Part shown: positions 1 to 8,579 of the stretch, in pieces
Numbering within the stretch: the stretch's first letter is position 1
Layout: the number at the start of each line of letters is the position of its first letter
Position numbers and translations under genes: made by a program
Assembly: GCF_005503145.1 (NCBI RefSeq)
Contig: NZ_SCNV01000012.1
Span: 62,001 to 126,000 of the forward strand
DNA: 64,000 nt
Origin: Burkholderia sp. 4M9327F10
GTDB lineage: Bacteria > Pseudomonadota > Gammaproteobacteria > Burkholderiales > Burkholderiaceae
Reading direction: 5' to 3'
Notes under the pieces: model-generated
The model's input: the letters and a program-made list of their open reading frames with translations, nothing else
Databases searched by the model: none
What the model was told of the DNA's origin: nothing

Positions 1-17
1 TATCTGGCTTGGGGCAT

Positions 18-311
18 TTATTGGAGGCGTTTATTACCCTTAGGAGACTTAACTTCTTTCGGATCTTTAAAGCCTTTAGTCCCCTTGCCGCCGCGCCCGA
101 CGGTAATGCGGTCGGACACCGAGCGTACCCCGAACAAGCGCCCGACATCCTCCAGCGCCGCGGCTTTCTGCTCGTCCCGCTCCACCTGACCGGCTAGCGT
201 GATTCGCCCCTGTTGCACCGTCACCCTGAGCCTTTCGCGCGGCACCCATGCGTCCCACGCAAGGCGCATGAGCGCCTGCGCGGCGATCTGGTCATCGCGC
301 AGCCTGGCCAC
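18..311 (-). CDS. BON domain protein
   Basis: This 97-residue protein has a single BON-like fold from about residue 8 to 72, with the family pattern of a short hydrophobic helix, the strand pair VTVQQGRITLAGQV and a C-terminal SVSDRITV strand. BON domains bind phospholipid or other ligands and are common in osmotically induced periplasmic proteins. No signal peptide is visible, so this copy may be cytoplasmic or have an unusual route. The C-terminal 25 residues are Lys/Gly/Pro-rich and look disordered. It lies 18 bp downstream of the ankyrin gene on the same strand, so the two are probably co-transcribed. Confidence 0.75.
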   Translation of the reverse strand: MARLRDDQIAAQALMRLAWDAWVPRERLRVTVQQGRITLAGQVERDEQKAAALEDVGRLFGVRSVSDRITVGRGGKGTKGFKDPKEVKSPKGNKRLQ

Positions 312-329
312 GGGTGTTCGCCTCTTGCC

Positions 330-881
330 TCAGGACCGCGCCTTCGACAACTGCGCCGGCGTATCGGGCGCGCCCATACGCGTGGCGGCGTCGAGCGGCG
401 TAACACCGGACGCGTCGCGCGCCTGTGGATTGGCGCCATGCGCGATCAGCAGCTCGACGATCTCGGTGCGGTTGAACATTGCCGCAATCATCAGGGCAGT
501 GCGGCCGTCGGGCGACGCCCCTTCGACGTCCGCGCCTGCCGCGAGCAAGGCAGCGACCACGTCCCTGAAGCCCTTGAACGCTGCGCCGGCAATTGGGCTC
601 TGCCCGTTGTCGTTGCGCAGGTCCGGGTCCGCGCCGTGTTCGATCAGTGTGCGCACCGCATCGGCATGGCCGTGATAGCTCGCCAGCATCAGCAGGCTGT
701 CGCCTTTCTCGTTGCGCAGATTCGGCGGCACGCCTTTCTGGATGACCGCGGCGAGCACGGCCGAATCGCCGCGCCGCGCCGCTTCGAAGACCTCGTGCGC
801 GAGGTCGAGCACGTCCGGATCGATGTCGTTTTGGGCGTGCGCCGGGGATGGGTTGGGTTCGTTGGACAAGATGGACTCCAT
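330..881 (-). CDS. Ankyrin repeat protein
   Basis: This 183-residue protein contains about four ankyrin repeats between residues 35 and 175, recognised by repeated G-x-TPL-like turns and helices such as LLMLASYHGHADAVRTLIEHGA and the matching DGRTALMIAA unit. Ankyrin repeats mediate protein-protein contacts. There is no signal peptide or membrane segment, so a cytoplasmic adaptor role is likely. The first 30 residues are polar and probably flexible. It is upstream of, and close to, the BON gene on the minus strand. The partner protein cannot be read from the sequence. Confidence 0.85.
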   Translation of the reverse strand: MESILSNEPNPSPAHAQNDIDPDVLDLAHEVFEAARRGDSAVLAAVIQKGVPPNLRNEKGDSLLMLASYHGHADAVRTLIEHGADPDLRNDNGQSPIAGAAFKGFRDVVAALLAAGADVEGASPDGRTALMIAAMFNRTEIVELLIAHGANPQARDASGVTPLDAATRMGAPDTPAQLSKARS

Positions 882-1074
882 GCAATGAGAAGATCAGCCG
901 TGTGACAGGCACGAGCGCGTGCAGGCCGCACATGCTGCCACATACGCTGCCACACACGCCGCAATACACCGGCCAGCATACCGAATCTTCGTCACACGCG
1001 CCGGGGCTCACTGCCGCCCGCGGGCGTGACTGCATCCCGGCCGCGGGCATGGAGGTGGCCGCACGGCCACGCGA

Positions 1075-1839
1075 TCATTGCGACTGTTGCGGCTCGCGGC
1101 GCCCCTCGTTCTGCTGCCCGCGTCCCTGCGGTTGTTGCTGTGGCTGCGCACGCTCCTGAACCGGCGGACGGCCGCCGAACTGTTGCTGCGGTTGTCCTTG
1201 TGGTTGTCCCTGCGGTTGCCCTTGAGCCTGCGGTTGTGCGCCGCGCGGCGGTATCGGACCGGCATTCGGCCGGTACACCGGCTGGCCCTGTGACTGTGCC
1301 TGTCCCTGCACCGGCGGCGCATACGAACCGCCGCCGTTCGGATAGGGCTGGCCAGGCGGGCGGTATGGCTGCGCCTGTTGCGGCGGCGCCTGATAAGGAC
1401 GGCCCTGATAGCCGGGCGGGCCGACATGGCGCCAGCGATCGCGATCGCCGTACCACGGGCGGCCGCGATAGTAGCGGTCCCAGTAGGTGTCGAACGAGAA
1501 CACCACCACCGGCAAGCCGATTACCGCGCCGTAGCCGAGCAGCGGCACATAGTTGCCTTCATACGGATAGGTGAGGGCGCCGCCGTAGATCCAGCCGCGC
1601 ACGTCGTCGAGCGCCACGTCGCACCATTCATAGGTGCTCACGCAGCCCATTACTTCGACCGGCTGATTGGGCGCGAGGCCGGCCACGACCGGATAATCGT
1701 CGCCGGGGCCGGCCATCAGGTTGACCGGTTCGTTGGTGACTGCCTGCACCTGGGAGAAGGCGGCGCAGGGAAAAGCAAGGACTGCGGCAAGCGTGGCACG
1801 GGTGGCGAGTTGACGCGCAACAGTGGGCCGGATAGGCAT
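1075..1839 (-). CDS. Exported SH3-like domain protein with Pro/Gln-rich tail
   Basis: The 254-residue product begins with a Sec-type signal peptide (hydrophobic stretch around residues 12-28 ending at AFS-Q). Residues 30-95 resemble a bacterial SH3 (SH3b) domain, with NLMAGPGDDYPVV and the GCVSTYEWCDV segment, the sort of fold used for cell-wall or ligand binding. The remaining 110 residues are dominated by Pro, Gln, Gly and Arg, including repeats of QGQP, and are probably disordered. A periplasmic or envelope location is inferred. The low-complexity tail also creates long spurious reading frames on the other strand. Confidence 0.8.
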   Translation of the reverse strand: MPIRPTVARQLATRATLAAVLAFPCAAFSQVQAVTNEPVNLMAGPGDDYPVVAGLAPNQPVEVMGCVSTYEWCDVALDDVRGWIYGGALTYPYEGNYVPLLGYGAVIGLPVVVFSFDTYWDRYYRGRPWYGDRDRWRHVGPPGYQGRPYQAPPQQAQPYRPPGQPYPNGGGSYAPPVQGQAQSQGQPVYRPNAGPIPPRGAQPQAQGQPQGQPQGQPQQQFGGRPPVQERAQPQQQPQGRGQQNEGRREPQQSQ

Positions 1840-2128
1840 GAGAAACGCGCCTGAGGACGCTCTAGTGGGAGAGCAGTCAGGTTAGCAGATGGGCGGCGCT
1901 TGCGTGCTGCGCCCGCTCAATCACCCCGCTTTTGCGGCCGGGGGCAGGCCGAGGTTACACTCCCCGGCGAAGGGCTCACAGGCACGCGGATTGCTGCCTG
2001 ATTTACTGCATGCGTGCTACATGCGAGCCAGGCGGCTCCAGCAGCCGTTCACGCCACGTTCGCCGCCATGCGGGCGAACACGCTGCATCCGTGCGGCATT
2101 TTTCGCTGTCGATCCAGGAGAAAAAAAC

Positions 2129-2275
2129 ATGCATATCGTGACGAACGTAGGCCCGCTCGCGGCGCTGATCGCCGGCATTCTGATTCTCGCGGTGCCACGC
2201 CTGCTCAACTTCATCGTGGCGCTGTACCTGATCATCATCGGCTTGCTCGGCCTGTTCGGCGATCACATCCGTTAA
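2129..2275 (+). CDS. DUF3096-type small membrane protein
   Basis: This is a 48-residue protein that is almost wholly hydrophobic, with two membrane segments (about residues 8-22 and 26-44) separated by a PRLLNF turn. It matches the small DUF3096 family, whose function is unknown. The start was chosen at the ATG preceded by a CCAGGAG ribosome binding site; a longer in-frame extension upstream has no coding character. It stands alone, converging on the MFS gene. A GGGGC-GAA-GCCCC hairpin just after its stop could help termination. Confidence 0.8.
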   Translation: MHIVTNVGPLAALIAGILILAVPRLLNFIVALYLIIIGLLGLFGDHIR

Positions 2276-2322
2276 CGCCTGGGGCGAAGCCCCGCGGGCC
2301 ACACGCCGGGACGATCGCGGCC

Positions 2323-3723
2323 TCAGCGCCCCGCGCTGGGCGCCGCGTGTCCCACCCCGGCCGGGGCCGGCGGCGCTTCTTCAAGCCGGCGAAACACCAG
2401 CGCCGACACCAGCGTAATCACCCCGACGCACACGAAGCTCAAGCGGAAGCCGAGCGCCGCCGAGCCGAGTTGCGCGGAGAACAGATTGACCAGCCCGCCG
2501 CCAATCGACACGCCAAGCCCCATGGCCAGCATCTGCACCATCGAGAACAGGCTGTTGCCGCTGCCGGCATCCTCATGCGAGAGCCCTTTGAGCGTCACGC
2601 TGTTCATGGCCGCGAACTGCATCGAATTGGCTGCGCCGAACACCGCGAGCACGGCAATTTCCACGGCGAGCGGCGTGCCCCGCGAGATCAGCGCGAACGC
2701 GACAATCGCCGAGCCCACCACCACGGTGTTGACGAGCAGGAACGTGTCGTAGCCGTAGCGCCGGATAAGCGGTGCGATCCAGCGCTTGGAGACGGTGCCT
2801 GCAAGCGCCGCCGGCAACATCATCATGCCGGAGTGCAGCGGCGTGTAGCCGAGCTGCAATTGCATCAGCAAGGGCAGCAGGAACGGCACGGCGCTCGAAC
2901 CGATCCGGCACACCAGATTGCCGATCAGCCCGACGCTGAAGTTAGGCTCACTAAACAGTTTGAGCTTGAAGAGCGGGTTGGCGCGGCGCTTTGCATAGGG
3001 CACGTAGGCGAACGCGGCGGCGAGACCGAGCACGAACAGGCCCGTGGCCCAGGCGGCGCGATGCGTCTGCACCGGCGTATCCACGGCGAGCGAGAAGGCG
3101 ATCATGCACAGCGAGAGCAGCGCGCAACCGGCCAGATCGAAGGGCGGCGCGGCCGAGGTGGTGCTGCGCGGCAGGTAGCGATGCACGGCGAACAGGCCAA
3201 TGGCGCCGATCGGCACATTGATCAGGAAAATCCAGTGCCAGGAGATCGCCTGGACGAACCAGCCGCCGAGCGTCGGCCCGACGATCGGCCCGATCTGTCC
3301 GGCCACGGAGACGAACGCCAGCGCCGACACATACTGCTCGCCGGACACGCTGCGCAGCACCGCGAGACGCCCGATGGGCAGCAGCATCGAACCGCCGACG
3401 CCTTGCAGCACCCGCGCGATCACCAGTTGTCCCAGTGTGTGGGCGCTCGAGCAGCATAGCGAGCCGAGCACGAAGATCAGGATTGCTGCGAAATAGACCC
3501 GGCGCGTGCCGAAGCGGTCGGCGAGCCAGCCCGAAGCGGGCGTGAGCATGGCCATGGTGAGCGTGTAGGCGACGATCACCGGCTGCATCGCCAGCGGCCT
3601 TTCGTGCAGGCTGTGGGCGATGGACGGCAAGGCCGTGTTGACGATCGTGGTATCGAGCGACTGCATGAAAAAACCGGCAGCGACGATCCAGAGCAACGCG
3701 CTTAGATTTGAATCCTTACTCAT
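2323..3723 (-). CDS. DHA2-family MFS efflux transporter (MdtD/HsrA-like)
   Basis: This 466-residue protein is a drug:H+ antiporter-2 type major facilitator. The N-terminus has the family motif LDTTIVNTALPSIA in the first membrane helix, and the loop GWLADRFGTRRVY is the MFS motif A equivalent. Some 12-14 hydrophobic helices run to the C-terminus. Members export drugs or metabolites across the inner membrane using the proton gradient. The start is placed at the ATG before SKDSN because the conserved first helix begins just after it and a GAGAAG site precedes it; the upstream extension is not MFS-like. It is divergent from a LysR-type regulator that probably controls it. The substrate is unknown. 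Confidence 0.85.
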   Translation of the reverse strand: MSKDSNLSALLWIVAAGFFMQSLDTTIVNTALPSIAHSLHERPLAMQPVIVAYTLTMAMLTPASGWLADRFGTRRVYFAAILIFVLGSLCCSSAHTLGQLVIARVLQGVGGSMLLPIGRLAVLRSVSGEQYVSALAFVSVAGQIGPIVGPTLGGWFVQAISWHWIFLINVPIGAIGLFAVHRYLPRSTTSAAPPFDLAGCALLSLCMIAFSLAVDTPVQTHRAAWATGLFVLGLAAAFAYVPYAKRRANPLFKLKLFSEPNFSVGLIGNLVCRIGSSAVPFLLPLLMQLQLGYTPLHSGMMMLPAALAGTVSKRWIAPLIRRYGYDTFLLVNTVVVGSAIVAFALISRGTPLAVEIAVLAVFGAANSMQFAAMNSVTLKGLSHEDAGSGNSLFSMVQMLAMGLGVSIGGGLVNLFSAQLGSAALGFRLSFVCVGVITLVSALVFRRLEEAPPAPAGVGHAAPSAGR

Positions 3724-3893
3724 GTGAACTTCTCGGCAAGCGGAGCTGCCTCGACGTCTTGCACTGCAGCATGACAGCAGGGCCGGGCAGGCCGGACAGG
3801 CATTACGCAAAGCAATACGCAAGGCAATCGTGGGGTATGCCGACATGATATTGACATGCGGGTCAATCGGGAACCCCACTAGGGGCATTGACT

Positions 3894-3914
3894 GTTATCG
3901 GCATTGCCGATAAC
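3894..3914. promoter_or_regulatory. LysR-type perfect inverted repeat
   Basis: Arms GTTATCGGC and GCCGATAAC flank a central ATT, giving a perfect 9-bp inverted repeat that ends 8 bp before the start codon of the LysR gene. It contains a T-N11-A pattern as expected for LysR-type boxes. Its position over the regulator's own translation start region suggests autorepression. A second dyad, TTGAC-N6-GTCAA at 3851-3866, lies further toward the divergent transporter gene. Confidence 0.55.
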
Positions 3915-3922
3915 AATGAGGC

Positions 3923-4783
3923 ATGCTCAATCCCATCTGGCTCAAGACCTTTGCCACTGTCGCCGCATGCCATAGCTTTACGGAGGCGGGGCGGCAGCTC
4001 GGCCTCACGCAGTCGAGCGTGAGCGAGCACATCCGCCGTCTGGAACACGAGATCGGCCGGCGCGTGTTCGTGCGCGATACCCATTCGCTCGCCCTGACGC
4101 CCGACGGCGAGGCGATGCTGGCCCATGCCAGCGTGATCCTGCAGGCCATCAAGCGTGCCGAGTCGCAGTTTCGCGCGCCGCGCCTGAAAGGCCGGGTGCG
4201 CCTCGGCTCCTCGGACGACGTCGCGCTCGGGCCGCTGCCCACTGTGCTCGCGGCGTTTCGCAACGCGCATCCCGATGTGGAACTGGAGATCACCATCGGC
4301 ATGACCGGCAAGCTCTACGAACTGCTGGATGCCGGCTCGATCGACCTGCTGGTCGGCAAGCGCCGTCTGGGCGACCGGCGCGGCGTCGCGCTCTTCACGG
4401 GGCGGCTCGAGTGGCTGGCGCGCACCGGCACGCTGGTGGACATGACGCAGCCGCTACCGCTGATTCTCGTGGCCGAGCCGAGCGTGACGCGGGCAGTGGT
4501 GCTGGATGCGCTCGCCGAAGCGGGCTATAGCTGGCAGGTGGTGTGCACGAGCAGCAGTCACTCGGGCTGCATTGCCGCGGCGCGCGGCGGGCTGGGCATC
4601 ACCGTGCGGCCGCAGTACCTGGCCGCACGCGGGCTCGCGCCGCCGGTCAACAACGCCAGCCTGCCGGTGCTGCCGGTGGTGGAATTCATCGCGCTCGCCG
4701 CGAAACGGCTTAGCCGTCCGGCGGGCACCTTGCTGCAACTGCTGCACGACAGCGATCTGCGGGGCTCGTGGATCGGCGAGTAG
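3923..4783 (+). CDS. LysR-family transcriptional regulator
   Basis: A 286-residue LysR-type regulator. Residues 2-62 form the winged helix-turn-helix, with FTEAGRQLGLTQSSVSEHIRRLE as the recognition region. Residues 90-280 are the periplasmic-binding-protein-like effector domain. It is divergent from the DHA2 transporter across 199 bp that include a perfect LysR-type inverted repeat. The usual arrangement is a regulator that activates or represses the divergent pump in response to a small molecule. The effector cannot be predicted. Downstream the next gene is on the opposite strand and converges, with a repeat-rich 139-bp gap. Confidence 0.9.
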   Translation: MLNPIWLKTFATVAACHSFTEAGRQLGLTQSSVSEHIRRLEHEIGRRVFVRDTHSLALTPDGEAMLAHASVILQAIKRAESQFRAPRLKGRVRLGSSDDVALGPLPTVLAAFRNAHPDVELEITIGMTGKLYELLDAGSIDLLVGKRRLGDRRGVALFTGRLEWLARTGTLVDMTQPLPLILVAEPSVTRAVVLDALAEAGYSWQVVCTSSSHSGCIAAARGGLGITVRPQYLAARGLAPPVNNASLPVLPVVEFIALAAKRLSRPAGTLLQLLHDSDLRGSWIGE

Positions 4784-4810
4784 CGCGGCGCGGACGAAGG
4801 GCATGGGCCG

Positions 4811-4926
4811 CACCGCGCAGCTTCGCACCGCGCAGCTTCGCATTACGCCGCGGCACATCCCGCATCACGTCCGGCATTACATTCCGCATCACCTCCCGCA
4901 TTAGATCGCGCATTACATCCCATCAC
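4811..4926. repeat. Tandem repeats between convergent genes
   Basis: Two repeat blocks fill this gap. The first is a 15-bp unit present twice without mismatch (4811-4825 and 4826-4840). The second is a 12-bp unit with the core CGCATTAC or CGCATCAC present five times with a partial sixth copy (4857-4926), the last copy running into the stop codon of the minus-strand gene. Confidence 0.8.
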
Positions 4927-5570
4927 GCCCCGGCGGCGACGCGCGGCCGGGTATTGCGCTCGATCGCCAGCAGGATAAGCAGCAACGTCAGCAGGCCGAT
5001 CACCGCCACCAGCACCGCAGCCGAAATCATGTAGCGCTGGTCGCGCCCGGCGAGACTGGCGGCTTCGTTTTGCAGCGCGTCGATGCGGTCGATTTTCAGG
5101 CGCGCATATTCGGTCATCGCCGCCGCGACATAACGCTGGCGGTTGTCCCATTCCCATGACGCGGCGTGCCGGGCCGCCTGCGCGACCACCACGGACAGCT
5201 CGTTCAGAAACCCCTGGCGCTCGGCCGCCGGCACGTTGCCGAGCCACGTGCCGAGCACCGGCTGACTGGCCCCGTCGCTCTGCAAGGCGGCCTTCAAGGG
5301 CGGCGGAATCACGAGGCCTTCGGTATTGGGCACCTGCAAGCCGTTGTCGGGCGAACCGGAGAGCAGGTCGTTGGCGTTCTCGGAGCCGGGAATGCGCGCC
5401 AGCACCTCGGCAGCGGCGACGCCGGGGTCGATCGCCGCCGGGTTGCTGCGCGCATCCACGGAAATTTCGGTCACGTCGATGGCGACTACCGCCAGTGCCG
5501 CGACAAGCAGTGTCAGGCAGACGACGCGCGCCGTGCCCAGAAAGAAACGTTTCTCGATTGGTTGGCCCAT
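4923..5570 (-). CDS. Two-transmembrane-segment protein of unknown function
   Basis: I do not recognise this 215-residue protein. It has an N-terminal hydrophobic helix (about residues 12-30) and a second one near the C-terminus (about 180-202), ending in a short Arg-rich tail. The 150 residues between them would lie in the periplasm. That domain is mostly helical in character, with Ala/Glu/Arg-rich stretches near residues 115-170. The topology resembles a chemoreceptor sensor domain without a signalling part, and the gene is divergent from a chemoreceptor. A functional link is only an inference. The start has a GGGAG ribosome binding site nine bases upstream. Confidence 0.6.
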   Translation of the reverse strand: MGQPIEKRFFLGTARVVCLTLLVAALAVVAIDVTEISVDARSNPAAIDPGVAAAEVLARIPGSENANDLLSGSPDNGLQVPNTEGLVIPPPLKAALQSDGASQPVLGTWLGNVPAAERQGFLNELSVVVAQAARHAASWEWDNRQRYVAAAMTEYARLKIDRIDALQNEAASLAGRDQRYMISAAVLVAVIGLLTLLLILLAIERNTRPRVAAGA

Positions 5571-5964
5571 GGTGATTGCAACTCCCGTAGCGGTAAATGG
5601 TCTGCCTGCGCGTCGCTTCGGCAGGGCCGTTCGCCTGCATGCACGAAGCTGGCCTTGCTGTTCGCTGGCCCCTCACGCGCTTGCCGCGCTTCTCCGGGCG
5701 CCTGCCGCGACGAACGGCCTTTTCGACAAACCGCGCGCAACAGGGTTTCATCGAAGCGGCTACCAAGCCGCAGCGTGACCGGCGTGAGGCGGCGTCGAAT
5801 TCGCGCCACAGATTTTCAAAAATTGTTTTTGCCGGGTTGGGCAAATCGCTATACTTTCCAAATACGATACATAGTTCCATATATGGAACAAACATAAGCA
5901 GCAAGGTTTTCATCCCGACCCTGCGCAGAGACGCACATCCCGCCCGGAAAGACCACCGACTACG
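5571..5964. other. Intergenic region with chemoreceptor promoter
   Basis: This 394-bp gap separates two divergent genes and I see no gene in it. The right-hand half, from about 5810, is unusually AT-rich. It holds a TATACT -10-like hexamer (5850-5855) and the perfect palindrome described separately at 5874-5889. The left-hand half has no recognisable element. Confidence 0.5.
5874..5889. promoter_or_regulatory. Perfect 16-bp palindrome upstream of chemoreceptor
   Basis: The sequence GTTCCATATATGGAAC is its own reverse complement. It lies 75 bp before the chemoreceptor start and about 18 bp downstream of a TATACT -10-like element (5850-5855), where a bound dimer would block transcription. Its length and symmetry suit a dimeric repressor, for example of the IclR or GntR families, but no such regulator gene is adjacent. 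Confidence 0.55.
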
Positions 5965-7530
5965 ATGACGAAAAACCTCACCATCAATCTGCGGATTGCG
6001 ATCACGATCGCTTTCCTCGCGGCCTTGCTGATCGGGACCGGCGTGCTGGGCATGGCGGGGATGTCGGAAAGCAACGACGCACAGCATGACGCCTACGCGG
6101 TGCATTTCGCCTCGGTGGTGGCATTGGGCAAGTCGGGAACGGCCATGTCGCGCGCCCGCTTCGGACTCGACTGGGCGATGAGCAACCCGCATTCGCCGCA
6201 GCTTGCCGCGCAGCTCGACCGCGCAGACGCGCTGCTCGCCGAGTCGGACAAAGGGTGGAACAGTTTCCGCGAACTGCCGAAGACGCCCGAACTGCAAAAG
6301 CTGACCGACGATCTCGACGCGAAGCGCACGGCCGTGAGGCGCGACGCCATCGATCAACTGATTGCGGCAATCCGCAGCGGCAACATCAACTGGATGGACG
6401 AGAGCCGCGCCAACCATCTGATCGGCCTCTACACCGCGATGAACACGAGCCAGGGGGCGCTCGAACAGTATCTGAACCAGCAGGCGCAGGAGGCGGACCA
6501 GCGCTCGGCGGCGCGCTTTCACCTGCTGCTGTGGGCGAGCCTCGCCAGCATTGCGTTGGGTCTGACGGTGGCTTTTCTGAGCTGGCGCAGCTTGCGCCGC
6601 GCCATCATGACGCCGTTGCGCGACGCGCTGCGCCAGTTCGACGCGATCGCGGCCGGCGAGCTGACCACCCAGGTGCCGATCCGCTCCAACGACGAAATGG
6701 CGCTGCTGCTGCGCGGCCTTGCAGCGATGCAGGCCAGGCTCGGCGTCACCGTCACGACCGTGCGGGCCGGTTCGCATTCGATTGCCTCGTCGACCCAGCA
6801 GATCGCCGCGGGCAATCTCGATCTGTCGCAGCGTACCGAGGAACAGGCGGCCTCGCTGGAACAAACCGCCTCGGCCATGGAGCAACTGAGCGCGACCGTG
6901 CAACTGAACGCGGAAAATGCCCATCACGCGAGCGAACTGGCCGTGCGCGCCTCGGAGCTGGCGGCGCGCGGACGCGCGTCGGTGGGCAGCATGGTCGAGA
7001 CGATGCGCTCGATTCATGCCGGCTCGTCGAAGATGACCGGCATCATCACGGCCATCGAAGCGATTGCCTTTCAGACCAACATCCTCGCCTTGAACGCCGC
7101 GGTCGAAGCGGCCCGTGCCGGCGAAGAAGGGCGCGGTTTCGCGGTGGTGGCGGGCGAGGTGCGCAGCCTCGCGCAGCGCTCGGCGACCGCGGCCAAAGAG
7201 ATCGGCGCGCTGATCGCGGAATCGACCTCTCGCGTCGAGAACGGCGCGGGCCTCGTCAACGAAACCGGCGGCACGATGCAGGAAGTCGAGGCGGCGATCG
7301 GGCGGGTGGCGGGGATTGTCGGCGAGATTGCGGCGGCCTCGCGCGAGCAGAGCGAGGGGATCAAACAGGTTAGTCTCGCCGTCACGCAGATGGACGAAGT
7401 GACGCAGCACAATGCGGCGCTGGTCGAGGAAAGTGCGGCGACGGCGAGCTCGCTCGCGGATCAGGCCCAGCAGTTGAGCGCCTTGACCGCGGCCTTCAAG
7501 GTCGCGGGCGACGCGTTGCCTACTCGCTGA
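5965..7530 (+). CDS. Methyl-accepting chemotaxis protein
   Basis: A 521-residue transmembrane chemoreceptor. The first membrane segment is at about residues 9-30, followed by a four-helix-bundle type periplasmic sensor domain, a second membrane segment at about 188-208, a HAMP domain to about 262 and the cytoplasmic signalling hairpin. The hairpin tip is clear, with [20 protein letters not shown] and [19 protein letters not shown]. It would couple ligand binding to CheA/CheW and be methylated by CheR. The C-terminus ends in DALPTR with no NWETF-type pentapeptide. The ligand is unknown. Its 3' end overlaps the convergent ampR gene by 11 bp. Confidence 0.93.
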   Translation: MTKNLTINLRIAITIAFLAALLIGTGVLGMAGMSESNDAQHDAYAVHFASVVALGKSGTAMSRARFGLDWAMSNPHSPQLAAQLDRADALLAESDKGWNSFRELPKTPELQKLTDDLDAKRTAVRRDAIDQLIAAIRSGNINWMDESRANHLIGLYTAMNTSQGALEQYLNQQAQEADQRSAARFHLLLWASLASIALGLTVAFLSWRSLRRAIMTPLRDALRQFDAIAAGELTTQVPIRSNDEMALLLRGLAAMQARLGVTVTTVRAGSHSIASSTQQIAAGNLDLSQRTEEQAASLEQTASAMEQLSATVQLNAENAHHASELAVRASELAARGRASVGSMVETMRSIHAGSSKMTGIITAIEAIAFQTNILALNAAVEAARAGEEGRGFAVVAGEVRSLAQRSATAAKEIGALIAESTSRVENGAGLVNETGGTMQEVEAAIGRVAGIVGEIAAASREQSEGIKQVSLAVTQMDEVTQHNAALVEESAATASSLADQAQQLSALTAAFKVAGDALPTR

Positions 7531-8398
7531 GCTGGCCGTTTGCCTGCGTCAGTATCCAGTTGCGGAACAGCTCCATCGCGGGCGCCATGCGCCGCGATTT
7601 CAGACGCGTGAGCCAGTAGCTGCCGGTTTTCACTTCGGTTCCGAACGGGCACACCAGCGCGCCGCTTTGCAACTCGCGCTCGAACATGCGCGGCGGCGCC
7701 AGCGCGACACCGGCGCCTTGCACGGCTGCCTCGACCATCAGGCGCGACGAATCGAACACCGGACCGTTGACGCTCCACGGCTCGAGCCCCGCGGCGGCGA
7801 GCCAGAGGCTCCATTCGTCGGCGCGATACGAGCGCAACAGGGTTTCCCGCGCAAGTTCTGCCGGCGCCGCCAGTCTGCGGGCAATCTCCGGCGCACACAG
7901 CACGCTGAGCGGCGCGTCGAGCAGCAACTCGTTGTGCGTGCCGGGCCAGATGCCCTCGCCGAAGCGAATCGCAAAGTCCAGTCCTTCCGCGGCAAGATCC
8001 ACAAGATTGTTATGGGTCAGGAGCCGCAACTCCACGAACGGATGTGCCTCGCGAAACGATTTGAGCCGCGGCATCAGCCAGCCGACCGCAAACGTGCCGA
8101 CCACGCCCACGCTCAGCACCTCATGAAAATGGCCGCCTTCGAACTGCTTGAGCACGCTTTCGATGCGGCCAAACGCGTCGCTCAGAACCGGCAGCAACGC
8201 ACGGCCTTCGTCGGTGATGCCCAGCCCGCGCGGCAGCCGCTTGAACAGGGTGGCACCGAGCCGATCTTCCAGCATGCGAACCTGCTGGCTGACAGCCGCC
8301 TGGGTCACGTTCAGTTCGAGCGCGGCGCGCGTAAAGCTCAGGTGGCGTGCCGACGATTCGAAGGCGCGTAAGGCGTTGAGCGGCAGATGTGGACGCAT
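7520..8398 (-). CDS. ampR: AmpR-type LysR regulator of beta-lactamase
   Basis: A 292-residue LysR-type regulator of the GcvA/AmpR subgroup. The N-terminus has the characteristic [21 protein letters not shown] stretch and the recognition helix [16 protein letters not shown]. In this family the regulator senses cell-wall muropeptides and switches a divergent beta-lactamase gene. Here a class A beta-lactamase gene starts 181 bp away on the opposite strand, which reproduces the penR-penA arrangement known in Burkholderia. It may repress basal and activate induced expression. The effector domain covers about residues 92-290. Confidence 0.85.
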   Translation of the reverse strand: MRPHLPLNALRAFESSARHLSFTRAALELNVTQAAVSQQVRMLEDRLGATLFKRLPRGLGITDEGRALLPVLSDAFGRIESVLKQFEGGHFHEVLSVGVVGTFAVGWLMPRLKSFREAHPFVELRLLTHNNLVDLAAEGLDFAIRFGEGIWPGTHNELLLDAPLSVLCAPEIARRLAAPAELARETLLRSYRADEWSLWLAAAGLEPWSVNGPVFDSSRLMVEAAVQGAGVALAPPRMFERELQSGALVCPFGTEVKTGSYWLTRLKSRRMAPAMELFRNWILTQANGQLSE

Positions 8399-8495
8399 GG
8401 GAACCAGCTAAAAGATTTTCTTTACCCTGCGTCAAATTATCCTCGTTTGCCAGCGGCCTGCAAAGGGACGATAGTCGCGTCTTCCCGGGACGCTC

Positions 8496-8522
8496 GAGTT
8501 CGTCTTTGAGTTCGTCTTTGAG
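8496..8522. repeat. 12-bp tandem repeat in ampR-bla intergenic region
   Basis: The unit GAGTTCGTCTTT occurs twice perfectly (8496-8507 and 8508-8519) followed by GAG of a third copy, within the divergent regulator/beta-lactamase promoter region. Confidence 0.75.
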
Positions 8523-8579
8523 TCAGTCCCGCAGTTCTCCCGACCAGTTGTCACGACCAGACGCCGCCAGAGGATCCCG

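Noticed and set aside
2014..3459. 481-codon plus-strand frame opposite the DHA2 transporter
   Set aside because: It is an antisense shadow: composition is dominated by Arg, His and Glu with no family pattern, while the minus strand encodes a clear MFS protein.
4843..7410. 855-codon minus-strand frame opposite the chemoreceptor
   Set aside because: Long only because GC-rich DNA has few stops; it spans two genes on both strands and has no recognisable domains.
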